From Oopsacas minuta (lineage: Eukaryota > Porifera > Hexactinellida > Lyssacinosida > Leucopsacidae), in contig JAKMXF010000079.1 in assembly GCA_024704765.1 (NCBI GenBank), positions 1 to 31,836 on the forward strand: DNA of 31,836 nucleotides, written 5' to 3'. Made by a program: the position numbers and the translations under genes. How positions within the stretch are numbered: position 1 is the stretch's first letter; every line of letters begins with the position of its first letter. Below are positions 29,090 to 31,836 of this stretch, in pieces. Under the pieces are notes generated by a model, which was not told the origin of the DNA, did no database searches, and saw only the letters and a program-made list of their open reading frames with translations.

Positions 29090-29925
29090 GACACGAACGA
29101 GCGCAGGTTTCAGAAAGAATGGTTTAACGATTCGGTGTGGCTCGATTTTTCTCAAACACGTGACTCTGTGTTCTGTTATGTTTGCAGACATTTTGGCCTG
29201 GCAATGTGAGCTCAGTGTGGTGGACAACGGGGGTTCAGCAATTGGAAGAAGGCCGTTGAGAAGTTTTCCGAGCACAACTATTCGGAGACGCATAAGCACG
29301 CAGTGGCGGCCTGGATGCAGTGGAAACTGGGCGACACGAGGTATGCCACAGCTATGCTGAGTGACCAGAATGGAACATATAAAAGGAAACCGTCATACAT
29401 CGAACCAGTTGTGGACGTCGTATCGTTATGCTGTGAGTGGACTATCGCTCTCCGAGGGCATCGTAAGTCTGACGAGGAGCCCTCTCACATCAACAACGAA
29501 AATTTCTTCGTGATCCAAGATCTAGTAGTTCGGATGACCCTATTGTTGCTAGGAGGTTGCAGGAGGGAACACAAAAGTGAAATATACGCACCACAGCATC
29601 CAGGACAATGTTATCCATGCTGCTGCCGAGTAATCAGGTAGCAGAAAGCTGCTGAAATGAAATGAAATTATTACGCCATCATAGTTGATGAGTCTCGTGA
29701 TTCTGGCCACAAGGGGTAGATATCACTTGTGTTGAGATACGTTGTGCAGGAGGATGGGATCCACGGGAAGAACTTCATCAGAGAATCCTTTCTTGGTTTT
29801 GCAGCTTGTGGGAGTCTCTCCGCTGCTGGTTTGCGAGAAACTCTGCTAACAAGTCTTCGTGATAGTAAAATTGATCCTCTAGGTTGCGTCGATAAATTTT
29901 CAGGTTGCAGCTTTTACCATTAGCA
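29090..29925 (+). pseudogene. ZMYM1-like hAT transposase relic (TTF-type zinc finger, DUF4371)
   Basis: Plus-strand frames show RRFQKEWFNDSVWLDFSQ, DSVFCYVCRHFG (TTF-type zinc finger), GFSNWKKAVEKFSEH, SETHKHAVAAWMQW, ALRGHRKSDEE, NNENFFVIQDLV, then IIVDESRDSGHK (first catalytic Asp) and LVLRYVVQEDGIH and RESFLGFAACG. This is the order in ZMYM1 and related 'zinc finger MYM-type protein 1-like' hAT genes. There is a TGA within the zinc finger, at least one frame change near 29570 and stops near 29640-29710. It breaks off after the DUF4371 start; the GYDGA motif, RNase H remainder and C-terminal dimerisation domain are missing. No termini were found. Confidence 0.87.
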
Positions 29926-29929
29926 TTTA

Positions 29930-30975
29930 TTACCATATGTGATTTATGGCTTCCAAATTTAATTACTTATTATAATATCTACTGAAATAAAGGGCCTATA
30001 TCAATACACATCATTACTTAACGATATTTCAATATATGATCTCATCAATTTTACACTAATTAACTTACTGATGCAAGTTCGAAATCAACAATCAAGGACT
30101 GATTTGATCTATTTGGTGGAGGCAGAGCGTCGATTGCACATGACCTTAGGAAAGTGTCACGATCATTATGACTACCTCGAATAATGTCACTCATATTTCA
30201 AAAATACTCTGTGAAGATACCTATGTAGTAATGTATGATTAAACAACTACAAAAACTTATCATCGGTAGCTGTTCATGGTATTCAAAGGAAGCTCATTGA
30301 TTTTTGGGGAATGTGTTTTCTTGCCCTGGTCCCGATTGATTTTAGGAGCATCCAAAGGTCTGCAGAACAACCCCCTAATCACTCCAGTAATATATAGTAT
30401 GTGTAATTAGTAGAGTATTTTTGAGCTATCTAGCTACGAGTAAACTCTGTAACCGCTTTAAAATATATACGTGATGTAGGGCAAAAAGTGGTTATGATAA
30501 TATATTCTTTTAACTCAAAATATGACCCGTTTTTCCGAACTTATTGAATGACCCAAGTATATTCATTCTACAAATGCAACTAACATATTGATCAGAGTTG
30601 GACATATCATTTGCTAATATAGACAGCTTCTTCAGTTAATCTAAAGAAATCTTACTTTCTAATATTCCATTTTTGACTGTTATTTTTATTTGTAATTTTT
30701 AATTGTATTTTTTACAACACCTACTGAAATGTCTTTTTTGCAAATTGTGCAGTTTTGGAAGCTAGTGAGGCTCATGGGTGGCGTAAAGTGGAGCAACTGT
30801 ATCACCCTGAAATTGTCTTGCTTCATCTAGTGCCAGAGGGAAGAAGTATTGGAAATTCAAGAAACCTTTTAGCATTCTAATGATACATGACATAGATCAA
30901 AATCATTGAACATGCACTCAATATGTTTACGAGCGCGCATTGCTTACATGGTCAATCACAACGTTAGACATTTCC
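29930..30975. other. Unassigned AT-rich DNA
   Basis: No ORF with a recognisable domain, no repeat ends, no RNA gene seen. Confidence 0.4.
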
Positions 30976-30979
30976 ACTA

Positions 30980-31075
30980 TTTCGCGGTGACATCTCCACT
31001 ATGACCGCTTCACGGCGAAACCTCAAATATGACCGCTTCGCGGTGACTCTAAACTAAGTACTTCGTGCTTTTTCG
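30980..31075. repeat. Cluster of GC-rich short hairpins
   Basis: TTCGCGGTGA, ATGACCGCTTCACGGCGA and ATGACCGCTTCGCGGTGA recur, the last forming ACCGC/GCGGT with a TTC loop, spaced about 30 bp apart. A related AGTACTTCGTGCTTT follows. They stand out from the AT-rich surroundings. Function unknown. Confidence 0.7.
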
Positions 31076-31836
31076 AATGAATCGAGAATACATTTTTTAG
31101 CTTATAATTAAATCAATTCGCTGCTTTCAATTACTTTACTGTTCCAAAATCCTAAAACGAATACATTCATGAAATTCACATAACAATTTTTCCTCTATTA
31201 CAAACATGCAAATCGCTCATCTTAATCTTTCTCATCATTAATAGATACTTCCTTAAGTTTCATTGAATAGCCCCCACCTCCGATGTCACTTCTCCATTTG
31301 ACATAGCTAGATTAGTAAAAAACGTTAATAATTAATATTTTTAGAAGTAGTTTATCTGAACCGCAAAAGAATCGACTATCATTCAGTAATGCAAATTCAG
31401 TGCCTCAATGTTGTTCTATAATTGAAGGAGCAGTGCACTTGGGATGCACTCTCTACCCTTCTTCGCACGTGCACAGTGGGCTTTTTGCTGGAAATAGCAT
31501 GAAACTTTACGCCCTCAGAATTGTATTTCTTTACTATCATTGAATTCATAATCGTTTCAAACCTAGAAATTAGTAATTTCATTCTGATTCAACAAGTAAA
31601 TTGGTTGTTATGGTGATGAATATTTCCGGCTTCTTGTAATTGGAATTTCTGTTGTGTGGTATATCAAAATCGATCAAGTTTCATAGTTATATTTTTAGCA
31701 CTTGTAACTAAGAAGAAAGAATTCCTTTACAATAATGAAACATTTATATTTCAAGTATCTTATTTACATCTTAAAATGTCGTTTGGTTTCTAACTTTCTA
31801 TTCTAAAACTAGATAAAACGCGATGACTATTTAGGA
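31076..31836. other. Unassigned AT-rich DNA to window end
   Basis: Only chance-length ORFs, none with a recognisable domain. No repeat or RNA gene recognised. Confidence 0.4.

Overview
The window looks like a repeat-dense stretch of an AT-rich eukaryotic genome, most likely an invertebrate animal. This rests on the mix of metazoan-type DNA transposons (hAT, Tc1/mariner, Transib/RAG1-like), a Penelope-like retroelement and short candidate spliceosomal introns. Bacterial operons, ribosome binding sites, rRNA and clear tRNA genes are absent. I cannot name the species, and no convincing conserved host gene was recognised.

Layout. 1-5000 is gene-poor and holds a DNA-transposon end, two strong hairpins and a small dispersed repeat family (three copies). 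5008-6215 is a large inverted repeat carrying two head-to-head copies of a coiled-coil ORF; the minus-strand copy has a TATA box and a candidate 55-nt intron. 6640-11340 is a strand-asymmetric block (C/A-rich on the minus, sense strand) encoding two unknown ORFs and a Penelope-like reverse transcriptase. 11421-13745 is a hAT element with a GTF2IRD2-like transposase on the minus strand, abutted by a 16-bp minisatellite. 14190-14549 is a decayed coiled-coil exon. 16180-16790 is a relic of a Transib-type transposase. 16805-18136 is a nearly intact Tc1/mariner element with a DD37E signature and TA target duplication. 18990-20329 is a second, heavily decayed GTF2IRD2-like hAT. 20444-21053 is a non-autonomous element with 45-bp inverted ends.

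The most striking locus is 22661-28743. A RAG1/Transib-type transposon (minus-strand pseudogene, about 23005-25010) begins with CACAGTG, the heptamer of V(D)J recombination signals. Its other end was split by a later hAT insertion (25907-28731) that landed in that terminal heptamer and duplicated it. Once the hAT is discounted, the element has matching 11-bp ends, a perfect 5-bp target duplication (GTAAG), and flanks that rejoin in phase as a 14-bp tandem array. The two ends share an A-rich block at different distances from the heptamer, reminiscent of the 12/23 arrangement. No RAG2-like gene is seen.

29090-29925 is a relic of a ZMYM1-like (TTF-type zinc finger/DUF4371) hAT transposase. The remainder to 31836 is unassigned, apart from a cluster of small GC-rich hairpins near 31 kb. 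Nearly all coding sequence here is mobile-element derived and mostly broken, so the region reads as a transposon graveyard with a resolvable nesting history.
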